Source: Harmothoe impar (Eukaryota > Annelida > Polychaeta > Phyllodocida > Polynoidae). From it: a stretch of DNA of 64,000 nt. The notes beneath the pieces were generated by a model that was not told the DNA's origin, did not search any database, and saw only the letters and a program-made list of their open reading frames with translations. The stretch lies in contig OX381718.1 in the NCBI GenBank assembly GCA_947462335.1, forward strand, positions 41,508,976 through 41,572,975, given 5' to 3'. The stretch's first letter is position 1; the number at the start of each line of letters is the position of its first letter. Shown one piece after another: positions 32,313 to 46,000 of this stretch. The position numbers were made by a program, and so were the translations under genes.

Positions 32313-33890
32313 GTCCTCAGATCGAGATAGAAGAGAAACATATCTCACTGTTGGTGATACTGCTCAATTTGCTGAGAGCTAGACGGACTTTAACCAAAGG
32401 GGATTTAATCAAATACTCTACATCTTACCTTAGTACTATCCATTAAGCAAATGATCAAGTTGATGTATTTCATTCATAAGGGATATAATATCAAAAACAC
32501 AGGTTGTCGTAATAAATCATATTACAATAAAATCTTATCACAATAACGCAGGAGATGTGATATTAAGGGAGAGACGAGAGGTCTTTGTTAATCTGACATG
32601 ATTAATGTCTATTGGCTTTAAAGATAGTTCACTAGAATCTGATATAAGAGTATAGATATAAGAATCACAAGTACAGCTACTGCCTTTAGCAATGGCTGAT
32701 CCTGTTTGCAGTAGTATAGGGAAGTAGTTGGTTATGGGTGGGTGTGGGGTGGAGGGGGGGTACCCTCAAGCAGAGGAATCACTAATTTATTGTAGGCATG
32801 TATAAGCAGAGGTTTAGGACTACTTGTCATGCCCTCTGATCTCGGAAGTCTAATACTAATATGATAATTAGACTTGCAGCTGAGTGATAGGTTATATGGT
32901 CCAATCCTGGTTATAGCCACTATCATTCGGAACAGAAATGTTTCATGTAATAGCTACGGGGACCATACAATAACATGTTATTATGGATGATACATATCAT
33001 AAGATATAACTACAGTAACTATGCCTGGAGAGGGTGCTCAGTGATTCTTACATAGGCCCACGATTTTAATGATAAATATACATGCTACACTATATTGGGT
33101 AGTTAGTACACTGCTTCATTGTGGCATGAATTGTAAGGGCACCAAAATGATAGATGGGCTTTATCTTTATTAATTGGTCCTGTTCTACCTAGGGCCAACA
33201 AATTAAAGGTTTCCTCAGGGCACATGGTCTGAGAATCTAGGCTATGAAGGTAAGATTATCATCATACAGTTTAAAAGAATATGATATGAATGTCTACTAT
33301 CGGCCCTGTTTTTCTCGGGTCGGTAACCTGAAACACACCTCATTTGTTTGGCCTAGTTAGCGTTGCGTTGCCTGAAATACGTATTTTACGTGGGTCTTAT
33401 TTCCCCAATGAGTCCAGTGTGACCACAGTGCCTACGTAAATAAGGGGTGTGGGTTGCCATTAACACTTAATCAGGGGTAATGGGTCTGCTGGGAGCAGAT
33501 GCATTAGGGGTGGTTGGGATGTGTAGGTAGTTTATTATCGGGTTACATTTTTTCTAAATGTCAATTTAGGTAATAAGTAATAGTACCGTGGCATAATTGC
33601 AATTTATAGGCAATAGCTTCTGAGCTATTGCACCATACGTAGGCCTACATACATCCTGGAAATAACTATTACACCCTCCCCCCCGACATAAATAACTAGA
33701 ATTTACAGCCTATGTACCCAATCTATGTATTCTCTGTTGAAATAAAGTAGATCCTAGCTCGTCATAAAAAGACAATAACAACTATTCATCAACACATGTG
33801 TTCACGTAAATCCCCATTAAAGCCCATTTACACCTTGATTTCCCCCCAGAGACCACTGTACACACACGGTAAATAACGGGTGTTAGGCAC
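32313..33890. other. Host DNA without recognisable gene
   Basis: AT-rich unique sequence. A GC-poor region with TAATAA clusters and no domain-bearing frame. Confidence 0.4.
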
Positions 33891-34009
33891 CATTAGGACG
33901 TAATCAACTCTAATTGCTGTAATTGTGTCATTACACCTCTGAGGTACTGGCACGACAGAGGTTTAGTGTTGGATTTATGTGTGTTGTTGTAGGGGGACAG
34001 TAAGAGAGG

Positions 34010-34124
34010 AAGGGGGAAGGAGACAGAGACAGACTGAGACAGACATACAGACAGACAGTGACAGGTCGACAGACAGACAGATACAAACAGGGACATATAA
34101 GGGCACTGAGAGATACAGATACAC

Positions 34125-34209
<85 letters not shown>
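34010..34209. repeat. GACA-rich simple sequence running into a long (GA)n microsatellite
   Basis: GACAGA-type degenerate repeats at 34020-34130 become an uninterrupted GA run from about 34131 to 34209. The six-frame ORFs across it (Ser-Leu or Arg-Glu repeats) are artefacts. Confidence 0.95.
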
Positions 34210-34211
<2 letters not shown>

Positions 34212-34344
34212 GAGAATGAAGCGGAAGGAGCGGAAATAAGACAACAATAGATGTCCATAGTGAGTTGTGTATATATATTTAAAGCTGACAACATTATTGT
34301 CGGGACTTGAGAAATGTTATAAAATCTACGTGATTAGTCTATAG

Positions 34345-34428
34345 GCAGATAGATAGATAGATAGATACATACATACATACATACATACATACATACATAC
34401 ATACATACATACATACATACATACATAG
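34345..34428. repeat. (AGAT)n followed by (ACAT)n microsatellite
   Basis: About five AGAT units run directly into about sixteen ACAT units. A CATGCATCATGCCGACCC fragment of the piggyBac-type MITE follows at about 34437. Confidence 0.95.
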
Positions 34429-34724
34429 GTCTGTATCCATGCATCATGCCGACCCAGTAGGGTTGATGCCCTGCATTACACGCTGGTATACTGGGTGATA
34501 CATTGTATACATGCTGTATGAGTCAGATTTGTTATCTGAACAGTTACCCTGCGCCAAGTTCTACTTCCTACATACTACTACCACTTCCACTAGTATCTCT
34601 ATATAATAAACACGGCCCTTCTGTATATAGCAAGAGTGGCTGGGAGTGGGAGGGGGAGGCTGAGACCCACATTTGTACATACTACTATGTCGCCCTATTA
34701 ACCATAGCACTTGGAATATGTGTA

Positions 34725-34944
34725 CTGTAAAACCTCTCTGATAAGCCGACCAATTTTTGGGATTTTAAGCCTAATTCGGCTCATAGCATTCTCTCAAAGT
34801 GGGGGGTCGGCTTATAGAGGAGATTTTCATCAAGTGAAATATAGTTTAACCATGTTTAAATGGGCCCAAATTCGGCTTATAAATCTTCCTCAAACTAGGG
34901 GGTTGGCTTATAAGGGAGGTCGGCTTATCAGAGAGGTTTTACGG
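34725..34944. mobile_element. 220-bp MITE with TA target duplication
   Basis: The termini CTGTAAAACCTCTCTGATAA and TTATCAGAGAGGTTTTACGG are inverted with one mismatch. TA flanks both ends (34723-34724 and 34945-34946). TCGGCTTATA motifs recur inside. The TA duplication points to the Tc1/mariner/pogo group. No transposase is present. Confidence 0.8.
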
Positions 34945-34946
34945 TA

Positions 34947-36890
34947 TGTCGTGTTTGTCCCTTGTATAAGGCCGAGGATCAAATACAATCATGACCCCTG
35001 CCAAACTACTGCCCACTTAAAAACAGGGGCCGCCAACAGTGCAGTCGTGCAGTTGTTTTCTTTACATTTTATCATTTACATGTTACTGAGACCCCATGAC
35101 TGGCCCTTGCTCTAGAGCTACCCACCCCTATTATTGAGGATACCAAGAATCACCGCCCCCTAATTTTTTATCCACCACTACCGCTTCTGTGAGGCGTTTG
35201 AAGGTGTGTAGCCATTTCAGATGTAAGTACCCCCCAGGGGTGGAAAGAAGTTGCTGTGTTCCTCCTCTGCCTGGGGCTGTGGCCCTGCCCAGGGAGGTCT
35301 CATCTATCTATTATTCACACCTTGCTGGTACAGATGTGCCAAGAGGGAACTCACAGTGCCACACCGCATCAACAAGAGTACTGTGTCCTTGGTCGGAGCA
35401 CTGACCAAGGGATGAGAGAGAGGGAGGGTGAGAAAGATGGGAGTGGGTGAGAGGGTAGGAGGGAGAGACATACACACAGACAGAGAGCGAAAAGATAGAC
35501 AAAGACAAACAGAGACAGACATGCAGGTGGATAAACAAAGGTAGGGATGAAAGAGATAGATAGAGCGACATAGAGAGGGACAGAGGAAGAGGGACAAAGG
35601 GAGATGTAAACTGGTGGGGTATGTTAATACAACTATTATAATGGTTAAATTAATTTAGGCGACATCTGAGTGTCATAATACTGTTTCTTAACAAGCATAA
35701 ATCTGCATTTACATTTCCTTTTGTAGGTGCAGTACACATGTATACAGGGTAGGGTGATTGCTAATAAAATGCACCAATGGTACACTACTAATGGACACTT
35801 ATGGGAAGAGACAATCAAACCATGAAAGAAGCACTAAGCATTATTGACATAAACTACCATGGGAATAGCCAGTCCTTTTGTCTCAGATACCTCAATGAAA
35901 CCAACAATTACCCTATTCTTCATCACTAGCCTCCCCACAATACCTCTAACAGGAAGTAAACTAATAACCTTTTCTACATTACCAGTCTTCCCACAACCCC
36001 CTAAACAGGAAGTACGAGCTCAGCGTCTCTAAGACCTGCACCGGATGTGGGTTTGTGCGCCTGCGCTTAGACCTCGTCTGATAACCTCAATTCCTTTGAT
36101 AGCGACCGACCAGGGGGCCCCTTATATCCTTTATAATTAACCTGGGTCGACAGGGCCGCTTAGGTTGTGCATAATAAATGGTTCTCTATTGTTGTAGCCG
36201 CACCACCCTGCCGTGCCCACCGGAAGTCTTAGGGTCTGCCCATGCGCGGTCCATAACTAGGTGAGGGTCCTGATGGAAATTGGGTTAGAAACATAATGTA
36301 AATTCCCATGTATAAGACTAACTGACGTATTAGTCACATCTAGAATTTGGGGATGGTCCATAAGCCTCACGTGGTGTTCCATATAAAAACAAAGGTTTAC
36401 AAGGCATACAAGCTGGATCCTGACTTGTATTGGCGATCTGACTCGCGTACTAGCCGCGGCTTCTAAGCAAGAATTAACGGTACTCTTGGGATACTTATAG
36501 GGTCACCGCTCTCCCTACTTCAACCCTAACCATATAATTATAAGCAATGCATCCTCTGACTTCGATGCATACTGTTTGGAGTCAGTTTTTTAAGGACCTT
36601 ATTGCATTTTGCACGGATACAAAGAAGAATTCCATAGGGAATTCCCCCCAAACATTGCTGCATTAGCACCCAGACCTTACAACATAGACACCAGACATCA
36701 ACGCAGCCCTGGTGTCAGAATGGCAAACTGACTATACTATGAGAGTCTCGTGTGCGGGTGGTTCCGGTCATGTGATATGTCCCCCGCTGTGGGGGTGTCG
36801 AGATTAAATAAAGTTGGTTTGGTTGGAGGCTATATAGCCTCCTTTAGAAGACAGGTACCTCCTGACTGTGTTACATTACTGCTATTTAGC
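34947..36890. other. Host DNA with GA-rich tract and a promoter-like segment
   Basis: Positions 35410-35600 are GAGA/GACA simple sequence. Positions 36000-36250 contain GCGCCTGCGC, ACCGGATGTG, CACCGGAAGTC and CATGCGCGG, the NRF-1 and ETS motifs typical of animal CpG promoters, but no first exon can be fixed. A perfect palindrome GGAGGCTATATAGCCTCC lies at about 36825-36842. Confidence 0.4.
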
Positions 36891-37089
36891 ATAGACATAG
36901 ACTATACATAGTGCTTTAATGCCCAGGATTCTGAAAAGAGGGACGGGTACTGAAAAACCATCGTGTCACGATGGAACAAAATAGCATAAGAATCTTTTTT
37001 GACTCAAAATGGGGACCTCCTGTATTCAGTTCAATTTGTTTAAACTTATACCAGGTAGGGGACGGGAATAGGTTTTTGGTACGTACTAC

Positions 37090-37129
37090 TATATTGGTAC
37101 AGTCTATTCCAACAGACTGTACCAATATA
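37090..37129. repeat. Perfect hairpin with 16-bp arms and 8-base loop
   Basis: TATATTGGTACAGTCT and AGACTGTACCAATATA are exact complements separated by ATTCCAAC. No host gene is recognised around it. It sits at the edge of a local repeat field. Confidence 0.9.
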
Positions 37130-37565
37130 ATGGGGCTCTCGATGGGGGGGTCCCATGTCCCCTGTCGATTATAAGAAATACCCATGTCCCATGTCACTAA
37201 GCAAAAACCCGTGTCATTTATGTCACTAACTTAATTCAATCATTGGATATTCTATATAGATAAAGACACCTAAACCCACTTACATTTTAGACATCCTACT
37301 TTTTGATGAAGAAAAATTGAGCAAATTATATGAATAGGAATCGTAATGCACACAGTAACACTCCCAGATTTCAATTAGAATTATTTTCTTGTCGCTAAGC
37401 TTGATGTCATGTCACTAGGCTTGATGTCACATGTCGATTTTAAGGTTTGGCCATGTCATGTGTCGCTTAGGTTGCCATGTCACATGTCGATTTTAAGAAA
37501 CAGCCATGTCAAATGTCGATTTTAAGAAATGCCCATGTCGCCATGTCGAATTTGGTGGTCCACAC
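37130..37565. repeat. Diverged tandem repeat of CATGTCGATTTTAAGAAA type
   Basis: Units of about 27-35 bp containing CATGTC, TGTCGATT(A/T)TAAG and GTCACTA(A/G)GC occur at 37155-37210 and 37395-37550. Confidence 0.7.
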
Positions 37566-39519
37566 CCATTATAATAGTACTGTGCATGGTTCTGGTGCGT
37601 ACCATTAATCTGGTACATTTTATGTGACCATTAGACCATAACCATTAGCCCACAGCAAGGTCTGCAGCTCCCTCAGTACCTTATCAGTAATCCCAGAACA
37701 ATAGGTACTGTCTATACAAACACTGAGGGTATTGGTTTGGGAGAAAGTCCTACTTTATCTCATGATTTTCCTAATTTGTGACTTAACCATTCCAAAGGCA
37801 GATAAAACCAAAACGCAGGGTGATACATCAGTGCCTAGGCTACTACTCTGTATGTTTATTTTTATCAGCAAATGTAACAGAAAATTCGGAAATGGATTTT
37901 GCTAGGTCTGTGTAAGAGTATTTTATGAATGTGCCATGTCCAATGCATGATATTTGAATAAATATACATAATTGAAATTTGTAAATTGGCTAGTGTGTAG
38001 ATACAGATATCCTCTTTCTAATGATACCATACATGATATATAATACATTTGGACTATAAAAGAAATCTTGTGTAAATGCATTGATACACTGGTACTGCTG
38101 TGCAGGCCACTATACTAGTACGGCCTAGATGGTGAGTACAAGTACAGCTCATTTAGGGCGTACTAGAATAGTGGGCATATCCTCAACCTGTATACACGAG
38201 CATCAGCATGAGCACGGACACGAGCACGAGCATGGGCACGAGCATGACTACGCTTGGACCCTATTGGAAAACATCATTGACTTTTCTTGTTATCATACAT
38301 ACATTTCCAGGAGAGTATTTAAATACATCCTTGTACCATGATTTTAACCAAAGTTGCAAAGCCTAATGAAATTAGAAACAGCTTAATTCTAGCAATTGAT
38401 TTGCTTGAATAATGTTCATAAGGAAAATTAATTCACAAATAATCCTCGACAGATGAGTGGGGTGCTCTCTGTCCTGTACTATATGCATGTGTTCTTTGGG
38501 ATGTTGAAGAAGCAAAGTGCAGCAATAACGGACCAGTCATTGTCATGAGGTTGACAGACAACAAACCTCATGTATTCATGGTAGGGTATCAAGACATGGT
38601 GTATTGGGAAATATCTATTTCATAAATGACCATCCAACTTGGCCTTATTGAAAGACGTCCAAGTTACAGGGATGTCTGGTCTGTGCTTTCAGCTAGTAAT
38701 TTGCCCAGAATATGAGTACACTGTAATGGACAGTAAATCCAAATGCAGGGAGATAAGAGATGTGATATTCTCTGGGTAAGACATCTTTATTCCCTTAGAG
38801 ACTTTCTCGCTCAGTGATCTAGTCCACTCTCTTCCCAACGTCTATCCCCAGGCTTTATCCCTTTCTCCCACAAAGCCATTTCTCCCCGTGACGTCACAAT
38901 ACTTCTTTATCCATGTCCTTGCGGCCCCACCTCAGAAGGAGCCCCTGTGCTTTGTTATCCAGGCTCCGGTCCGGTGTGACCTTGACCTTTAGCCCTTATA
39001 TCCCAGTCCCCTCTGGTGTGACCTTGGCTGTGCCCTTGACCCCTGTTGACCCTAGTCTGTGGGTGGCGGTAGGTGGTCTAAGGTATGGATATTAACTTTG
39101 GCTCAGTGTGACTATTCTTATCCCTTATACACAACTAAGGGAGCGACCATGGTTTAACTGAAGGTGGGGCGGTTAGTATTTCCAATCAAGTTGATTGAAA
39201 CACCGGGGAAAGTCGCTTCCAACTTTAACTTTTTTCATGGACGACCCAAGTATCTGTAGTGATGTATAGGCATTTTCATTAAAAATAGGTATGAGGTATA
39301 AGGTAGTCCCCTTTTAAATAGTTCAAAATTCTTTTGGTGTCCTACTTCAAGGGGTCCAAATCCACACCTCCTCCCAAATCCAACCTTCCCCCTGTGTTGT
39401 AATAATGACTACTCCCTAACAAGGTGTCTGTGCCGTACAGTAAAGTTAGTAGCTTATGTATGAGAGTGGGCGGCGCAGTGGGCAATGAGCAGAGCTGCAT
39501 TGGCTCATATCCCTTTTTT
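37566..39519. other. Host DNA without recognisable gene
   Basis: A GAGCAC/GAGCATG short tandem lies at 38199-38250. No supported coding frame otherwise. Confidence 0.4.
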
Positions 39520-39695
39520 TCAAATCGTTAATGCTATATGCCCTTTTGGCAGCATGATGCAGGTACTGCATGAATGCATCATGCCGACCCGACTGGGTTG
39601 GTACACTCCTGATCAATTGGTTATCAGGTTGATCAAGACAACAATGATGAGTCCCCGATGGCGTTGCATTAGTGCATCATGACGGCATATAAACA
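39520..39695. mobile_element. piggyBac-type MITE fragment
   Basis: TTAATGCTATATGCCCTTTTGG at the left; GCATGATGCAGG, GAATGCATCATGCCGACC and GCATTAGTGCATCATGACGGC blocks inside. No clean right TTAA. Confidence 0.55.
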
Positions 39696-40699
39696 TGAAT
39701 CCCTAGAGTATATAACTTATATATACGTTTATATTATACGACCGTCCTTTAGAGGGATCAAATCGACGTTGATCACAACCTTAGTGTGAATTGATAATTT
39801 TGCATGGTCTGACCTACTATGCCTAAGCACTGCTAACTAATGGCATTAGCACTACCGAGTGTTGCGCACAAGCCTAACTGATGGTTGAGTTCTAACCGGT
39901 GTCAATGTAACTGGACGGAAACTTGTCACTAGTTCGTTGATGTCAACATATGCCACGGGAAGTGCCACCTGTATGGCGATTTACATAAGCATGAAGTTTG
40001 AACCCAAGTCCAACATGGCTACTGCAATGGGCAAATACGATTTGCTATTGTGGGGAGCAGCCCCGCTAGCATTGTCGTTCATCTTATTTCTAGCTGAAAG
40101 TACACTGCGATGCCGTAGCGCCTGACAAGAGTCTATAACGGTATAACCAGGAAACATCTTGATAAGTTCCCGCCCAATCTGGCCCCACTCAACGGCCGTA
40201 TGTATCTGTATGAAGGTTGACATGACACTATCAGAAGAGGTGGCAGGTCATAGACCCAGGCTGTCATCCCTGTCTGCATTATGAATCTAATTTGTGGCTC
40301 TTATTGACACGCAACTGTCTGGTGCGGTACACCCCCTCCATCGGCTCCATCCAAAAAGGTGCAAGCCATCTATAAGTGGGATTACTTGCTTCATAAGCAG
40401 GCAGTATGGAGAATGTAGTGAGTTGTTCTGGTCAGAACATTATAATTATTCCCACGTCTTCCCCTATGCTTTGGCCAAAGAATAACATTATAAAATGTTA
40501 TTATACCTTTGGTGGAAATGCCAAAATAAAGTCCAATGATGTACAACATATCTAAAATGTTCTCTATTTTTTTTGCAAAATTGAAATCTTACCAAATAGG
40601 TGGTCATTTTCAAGGAATGATAATTTTCAATGGATGACAAATTGTTTCATGAATTAACATTGTATGGCGGGCGGGGCAAATGGTTTTGGCACACATAAT
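39696..40699. other. Host DNA without recognisable gene
   Basis: Unique sequence. Short frames on both strands around 39940-40220 overlap each other and carry no domain. Confidence 0.4.
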
Positions 40700-40965
40700 C
40701 CTCTATCCTTAGCACGTTGCCCACATCGTCATTATGCAGCCCTGCTTTAATGGGCTGTGTATTTCTCGTCTATGCAGCACTGACAAGCCTACTTGTAAAG
40801 GCTACACTCATGCATCATGCCAAACCTTTAGAAGTGTATCAACCCTCTAGGGTTTGCGTGATGCTTGAATGCAGCTCTGGCGAGTTGATAAGGCTGTATT
40901 CATACATAAAAGTGACATAAAAGGACATTCATGAAATTCATTAAGCACTATGGGTTCTTAAAGTA
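40700..40965. mobile_element. piggyBac-type MITE
   Basis: GCACTATGGGTTCTTAAAG at the right; CATGCATCATGCCAAACC, GTGTATCAACCC and GATGCTTGAATGCAGCTCTGGCGAG inside. The left end is degraded. Confidence 0.6.
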
Positions 40966-41439
40966 TTATCAGTCATAAAAGATGCTCTCTGTGCAGGTGA
41001 TAGCCTCTCATAGACTGTGTTTGAAATGCCTTTTAAGCTCTCCTTCGTCTTGATTTTAATCCACTATTTCTGTGTTTTCTTTCCTTTTCACTACAGGTGA
41101 TTGAGCGGTAGTATAGTTGATAAGTTACCTTGCAGCTGCTAATACATTTTTCATGAGGATAATATGTACCCTATATGAACTCTGCATATGGCAGCTATAA
41201 TATAGTCAGCCTGCCCCTCCTCAAATTTGGGGAATGCAAGGACAAATGTCTAAGGGAGAAAATTATCCGATGAAATAGGTCCAAAAGATAATGAAATATA
41301 TGAGGTCACTTGCAGGACCTCTGTATGAGGAAGTGAGGAATGGGATGTGGTAAATGTTTAAGAAAGTGACAGTCGACTGTATCATATATTTTTCATGCAC
41401 CCCATTCTTTTATAGTTTCATTACGGTTACACAGTTATG

Positions 41440-41615
41440 AACCTTTAAAGACTGAATTGTGATTTAACGCTCTATGGTCCTTGTCGGCATGATGCATGAA
41501 TGCAGCCTTTCAATTTCACTGCCTTTATGCATTATTTTGACACAGGGACATTCAGAAAGGTTCCCTCCATCAGTGATTTATTTGTGAGGCTAAATTCATG
41601 CATCCTGATGACAAA
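41440..41615. mobile_element. piggyBac-type MITE fragment
   Basis: ACCTTTAAAGACTGAATTGTG at the left and GGCATGATGCATGAATGCAGCC inside, ending near TTCATGCATCCTGATGAC. The right terminus is missing. Confidence 0.55.
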
Positions 41616-42809
41616 AATGACAAAAATGTATTCTAGGACAACGTACAATGATGAAGCATTGCTTTGCACCAATTTACAGGGACGCCTGTAGCGAGGCATG
41701 AGTGCTTTGCATCAGTTTGCAGGCAGTATTCGACCATGCAGGTTCCTCTAATGCCCTCAGGGCATTGAGCCGTAGATGTCATTAGTTGTATAAGAACATT
41801 AGACCACTGTAACTCAGCCACTGTCACCCAGCCAGGTGGCAGGGCACCATTATACTGACGCAATAATGATTCTGGGAGCTTTTTCAATCTAGCAGAGCTC
41901 TCACCCTCCAACAGACGTCAGTGTTTTGTGTGTGTGTGTGAGGAGGGGGAGTTCCTCTAATACCTGACTATCGATGCTATACTATGGGCATTCCTGCTTT
42001 TCCATAGTGGTATTTTTTTCAGCCTTATAGTCCAAGCAGCATCGTTATATTAATGACAGTAGTTCTCTTTGAATGTCCAGTTCCACTATAATGCGCCTTG
42101 TCATTATAACACGGTTACACCCGTAGCACTAACTAAGTCGTTAAAACAAGGCAATTTCTTTCCTTAGCCCCAGACTCTTGCTAACGATTTGGTCAAAACG
42201 TATAAGAACTTCCCAATATTTTAAGGGCATTTCTGAACACTCAAAAGATGCTTTCTTTAAATAGCTTTAATTCCATTATTCTATTCTAAGGCGGGTAGAG
42301 CAGTGGGCATGTGTCCATATATTCATACGAAATTACATTGTTAAGATATTCTGTATTGTCATAATAATGTACACTGCAAGGATAATACTTTAATATGGTT
42401 TAGTTCTAAAAAAATGTGTACGTGGGAAAGCTGCCTTTCTATTCTAATATCCATGTCAGAATTGTGAGTACAAAAATACATCTCTCTCCTCCTAATTACA
42501 TTCAGAATTCTAATTCTAAAACGAGTTTGCTCCAATTCTAAGCAACCCTCTCGCCTGCACAGTATCCATAGGTCCCTCCCCTTCAGTTGAACAATAATTG
42601 ATAGCTTCCCTGCTCCTTCCCTCCTCCCCCTCTCCTCCCTCTCTATTCTGTAAACCTGCCTTGGGGCATGCGCAGTAAAAAATACCCGTGAATGTGGCAT
42701 TGGTAGATCCACCTAGTTCATGCATTCACCATCTGTACACCACACAGTAGTCCTTGCATGCTGAGTGTATACCTCACCGTATCCATGTTGTAGGGAATCC
42801 CCTTCCATA
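41616..42809. other. Host DNA without recognisable gene
   Basis: A minus-strand frame of 92 codons (41633-41911) and overlapping frames at 42359-42725 show no domain. GGGGCATGCGCAGT at about 42663 is an NRF-1-like site. Confidence 0.4.
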
Positions 42810-43083
42810 TGTTTAAGGGTCGCATCATGATGTAACAAGAATGCAGCCGTGGGTTTCAGCCTGTATAGTAAGAATACTGGCCTGAATTTCATGATGCATG
42901 CAGTCCTGTCGACCATACAGGGTTGACATGATGCCTGGATGCAGCTCTGGTGAGTAAGTGACTGCATGTATGCATCATGAAGGGCATACATGTAGTACAT
43001 TGGAGAGGTATACCTGCAGCTTATGCATTCATGCATCATGACAGCAAGTGCATTAAAGCACTATTGTCTCGTTTATGTTAATC
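42810..43083. mobile_element. piggyBac-type MITE
   Basis: GTTTAAGGGTCGCATCATGATG at the left and GCATTAAAGCACTATTGTC at the right, with three CATGATGCAT-type blocks. It is longer than most copies, with an extra internal GCATTCATGCATCATGACAGC block. Confidence 0.65.
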
Positions 43084-46000
43084 TCCAACTCAAGTGAGTG
43101 TGATTGGTATCACCAGGATAACGGCAGCGGTACCATCAGGACCCATACCTACTTGTGGAGAAGGCTCCCGCGGGTCTAAGCCCTTCACTGAAAGGGGGCA
43201 CGAACAGGGCATGCGCAGACCGCATCATGCCCACAAAGCCCTCCAGGTGCCACCACCGACACCTACTATTGAACGGAACGGTACAGACACTGTGCAGGCT
43301 TTAGAAATAGTAGTCATAATGACAGAAAAAAGTGGGCGAAGAAAGAAATAATCATAATGGTTTAGTTATAATTATAGTGTGCAATGCAACTACGCATTAA
43401 ATCTTTATGGGTTTTTTTCCATATTTTTTTAAGTAGCTGCATATGCATGAAGGACATTACAAGTAATGACACCCTTTAGACCAACGATACACGTGTCATA
43501 TTAAGATACTATCTCACATAATGAGAGACTGACTGAAGGTGAGAATAACCATTGGATGCAAGGGGTACTTACTAAAGTTAATGATTATGGGGGTCATGAA
43601 TGTAATTCTTTGTGACACTGCTATGATAATTTGATGCAGGGTGAGAATTGAATTACTATCACTACATTAAATAACATTAGCCTATCTGACAGGGCTCAGG
43701 AATCTTTGAGCTTAAATATGTACTCAACCTCCACAAAAATGACACAATAGCTCAACAACACATGTATTCTCACTTAAAATTGGTATGTCCTTAAGGAAGA
43801 GTATATTATATACATGCTGATTCATCCTCATGTAAGGAAAGAATTAATCTTGTTGCCAATGTTAGGGAATATTCCTATGTACATTTGTATAATTTCAATA
43901 GTTTACCGATAATCATGTGCCTATGAGGCTTCCTAGTTATGTTCCTGTTCCTCCTCCATTCGCTTTATCTTTTCATTCACATGCTCTTCTATCCTCTCTA
44001 CGTCTTTTCATCTATTTCTCTCCCTCCCTCTCTGTGTCCCTGTCTCTCTCTCCCTCGCTGTCTCTTTCTGTATGTATGTCTGTCTGTCTGTCTGTCTGCC
44101 TCTCTCCCATCCTCTGTCTTTCTCCATCTTTCTATTTCTTTTTCTCCCTCCCTTCTTTCTATGCATCTCTGTCCTCCGCTTTGCCTACCTCCATCTCTCT
44201 CCCTCTCGTTCTCTATCTCTCTGCCTCTTGTCTGTCTGCCTGTCTGTCTCCATCTCGGGCTCTTAGGTGTGCCCAATCTCCCTTCCCCTGCACTCCATTT
44301 TAATCCCATGCACCAGATATCAGCCTCAGTGGTTCGTGCTGACAAAGTCCTTTGTACACCTATACCCTGCCGCTACCCACCCACGTGTGAACTTCAAATT
44401 TTGATGAGCTGGACAGATCAGGAGGCGACTGGTGAAAGGGAGACGGAACTCCGTGAGAACCTCGACTAGTTCTCTCCTAACACGCTTTGGTGTGGCTGCA
44501 TTGTGGGTTCAGTCTGTTACAGTGTACCCAGCACCATCTTGTAAAAAGACAAAGGCCCACAACATCCAAGTGTGTGTAAATGTGTATTGTACATTGCTCC
44601 TCAGGACCTGGGTCATATACAGACAACTACGATGTGACTCAAGGATGAAGCGGATAGGGACAATGCGTGGGCTCTACGTGTGATGTGAAAATGCTGTTAT
44701 ATCGAGTAATCTTACTTGCACGATATCACACTGTTGTGGGGAACAGCGATGCTGATCCAATGTTGGGGGGAGGGTGGAATATGGGAAATTCAATACTAAA
44801 GCAACGTAGCTCTAGTATTCACCATAATATTGTTATAAAACAGTGAATCCGCTTCCCAAACTGGCAGGCACTCACTGCACAATAGATCTGAATATGGAGA
44901 TTATCATCATGGCATCCCACTAGCAGACCGTCATAGACTTAAAACAGATGATCCACTTCAGCCTCTGGATGAAATAGAACTGTGGTACCCACGCAGCGGG
45001 GTGGAAGGAAAAGGTGGATTTGGGCCAAGACGGAATGCCAGGTTGGGGCTGTGAGCTGCCCGGTTTGGTTTCCACATGAGGGGTTTCGGCAGTTGGTGTA
45101 TGGGCGGGGTTGGCGGCTCGTGTGCCCTCAACTGTCTACTCCTGCACTCATCTTCAATAGACTTGCCACCTCACCCTTTGTTATTTTATGTATGGATAAA
45201 TGAATAAATAAATAAATAAATAAATAAACTTAGTAAAATCGGATTGAATTCAAATTAGTAAGGCAAAAGACTTGCTACCCTACCCTTTGTGTTTTGTGTA
45301 TAGATAAATAAATAAACCTAGTAAAATCGGATTGAATGGAATTAGTAAGGCAAGTCAATACCCAATGCTATTCGATTAACAAAAGGTGCAATTTCAGATT
45401 TCAGGTTTCAACATTTCATATAATTTCCATCCGGACCTACTTTGATTAAAAGTGAAATAGTAATCAACGGACAGGGGCTCAAATATCCTCAACACATATT
45501 CCTAATATGAAAAAGAGTGTCTCAAAAGCATGTGGTCAAAAGCCTACTACCGTAACGTCTTTTTTATTAAGGCAAGATTACTATATTTCATTGTAACACT
45601 AGGTATTTTGTTGATCACTTTATAAAGAAAGTGACTGTTCTTCCAAGCCCCCAGGAATCCAATATTCTGCTAATCTCAGTCCCATCACTGCTAAACTCAA
45701 CATTCTACAACAAATAGGTCACCACCCACATCTTTTTGTAGCCTAGTGACAGTAACCGTGTGACGTCAATGTTGATGCTCCTAACCCTTGGCATTAACGT
45801 CTTAATGATTAACATCATTCGAAAACAGCGATAAACTTTCCGGGGAAACCCAAAAATATTAGGACTGTTTTAACCCATCAAGGCCCATATATTGCTGTAA
45901 TACACTGATGTAGGGAAATCATGGCATTAAGATTGCAATATCAGAATCAGCTGAGAATATAGTACACTAATATCCCGTGTGGACAGCTTTCTGACGCAGA

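Noticed and set aside
33893..34294. 133-codon Ser/Leu repeat protein
   Set aside because: Translation of the GA microsatellite.
43917..44469. 128- and 176-codon Ser/Leu/Cys-rich frames
   Set aside because: Translation of CT-rich simple sequence.
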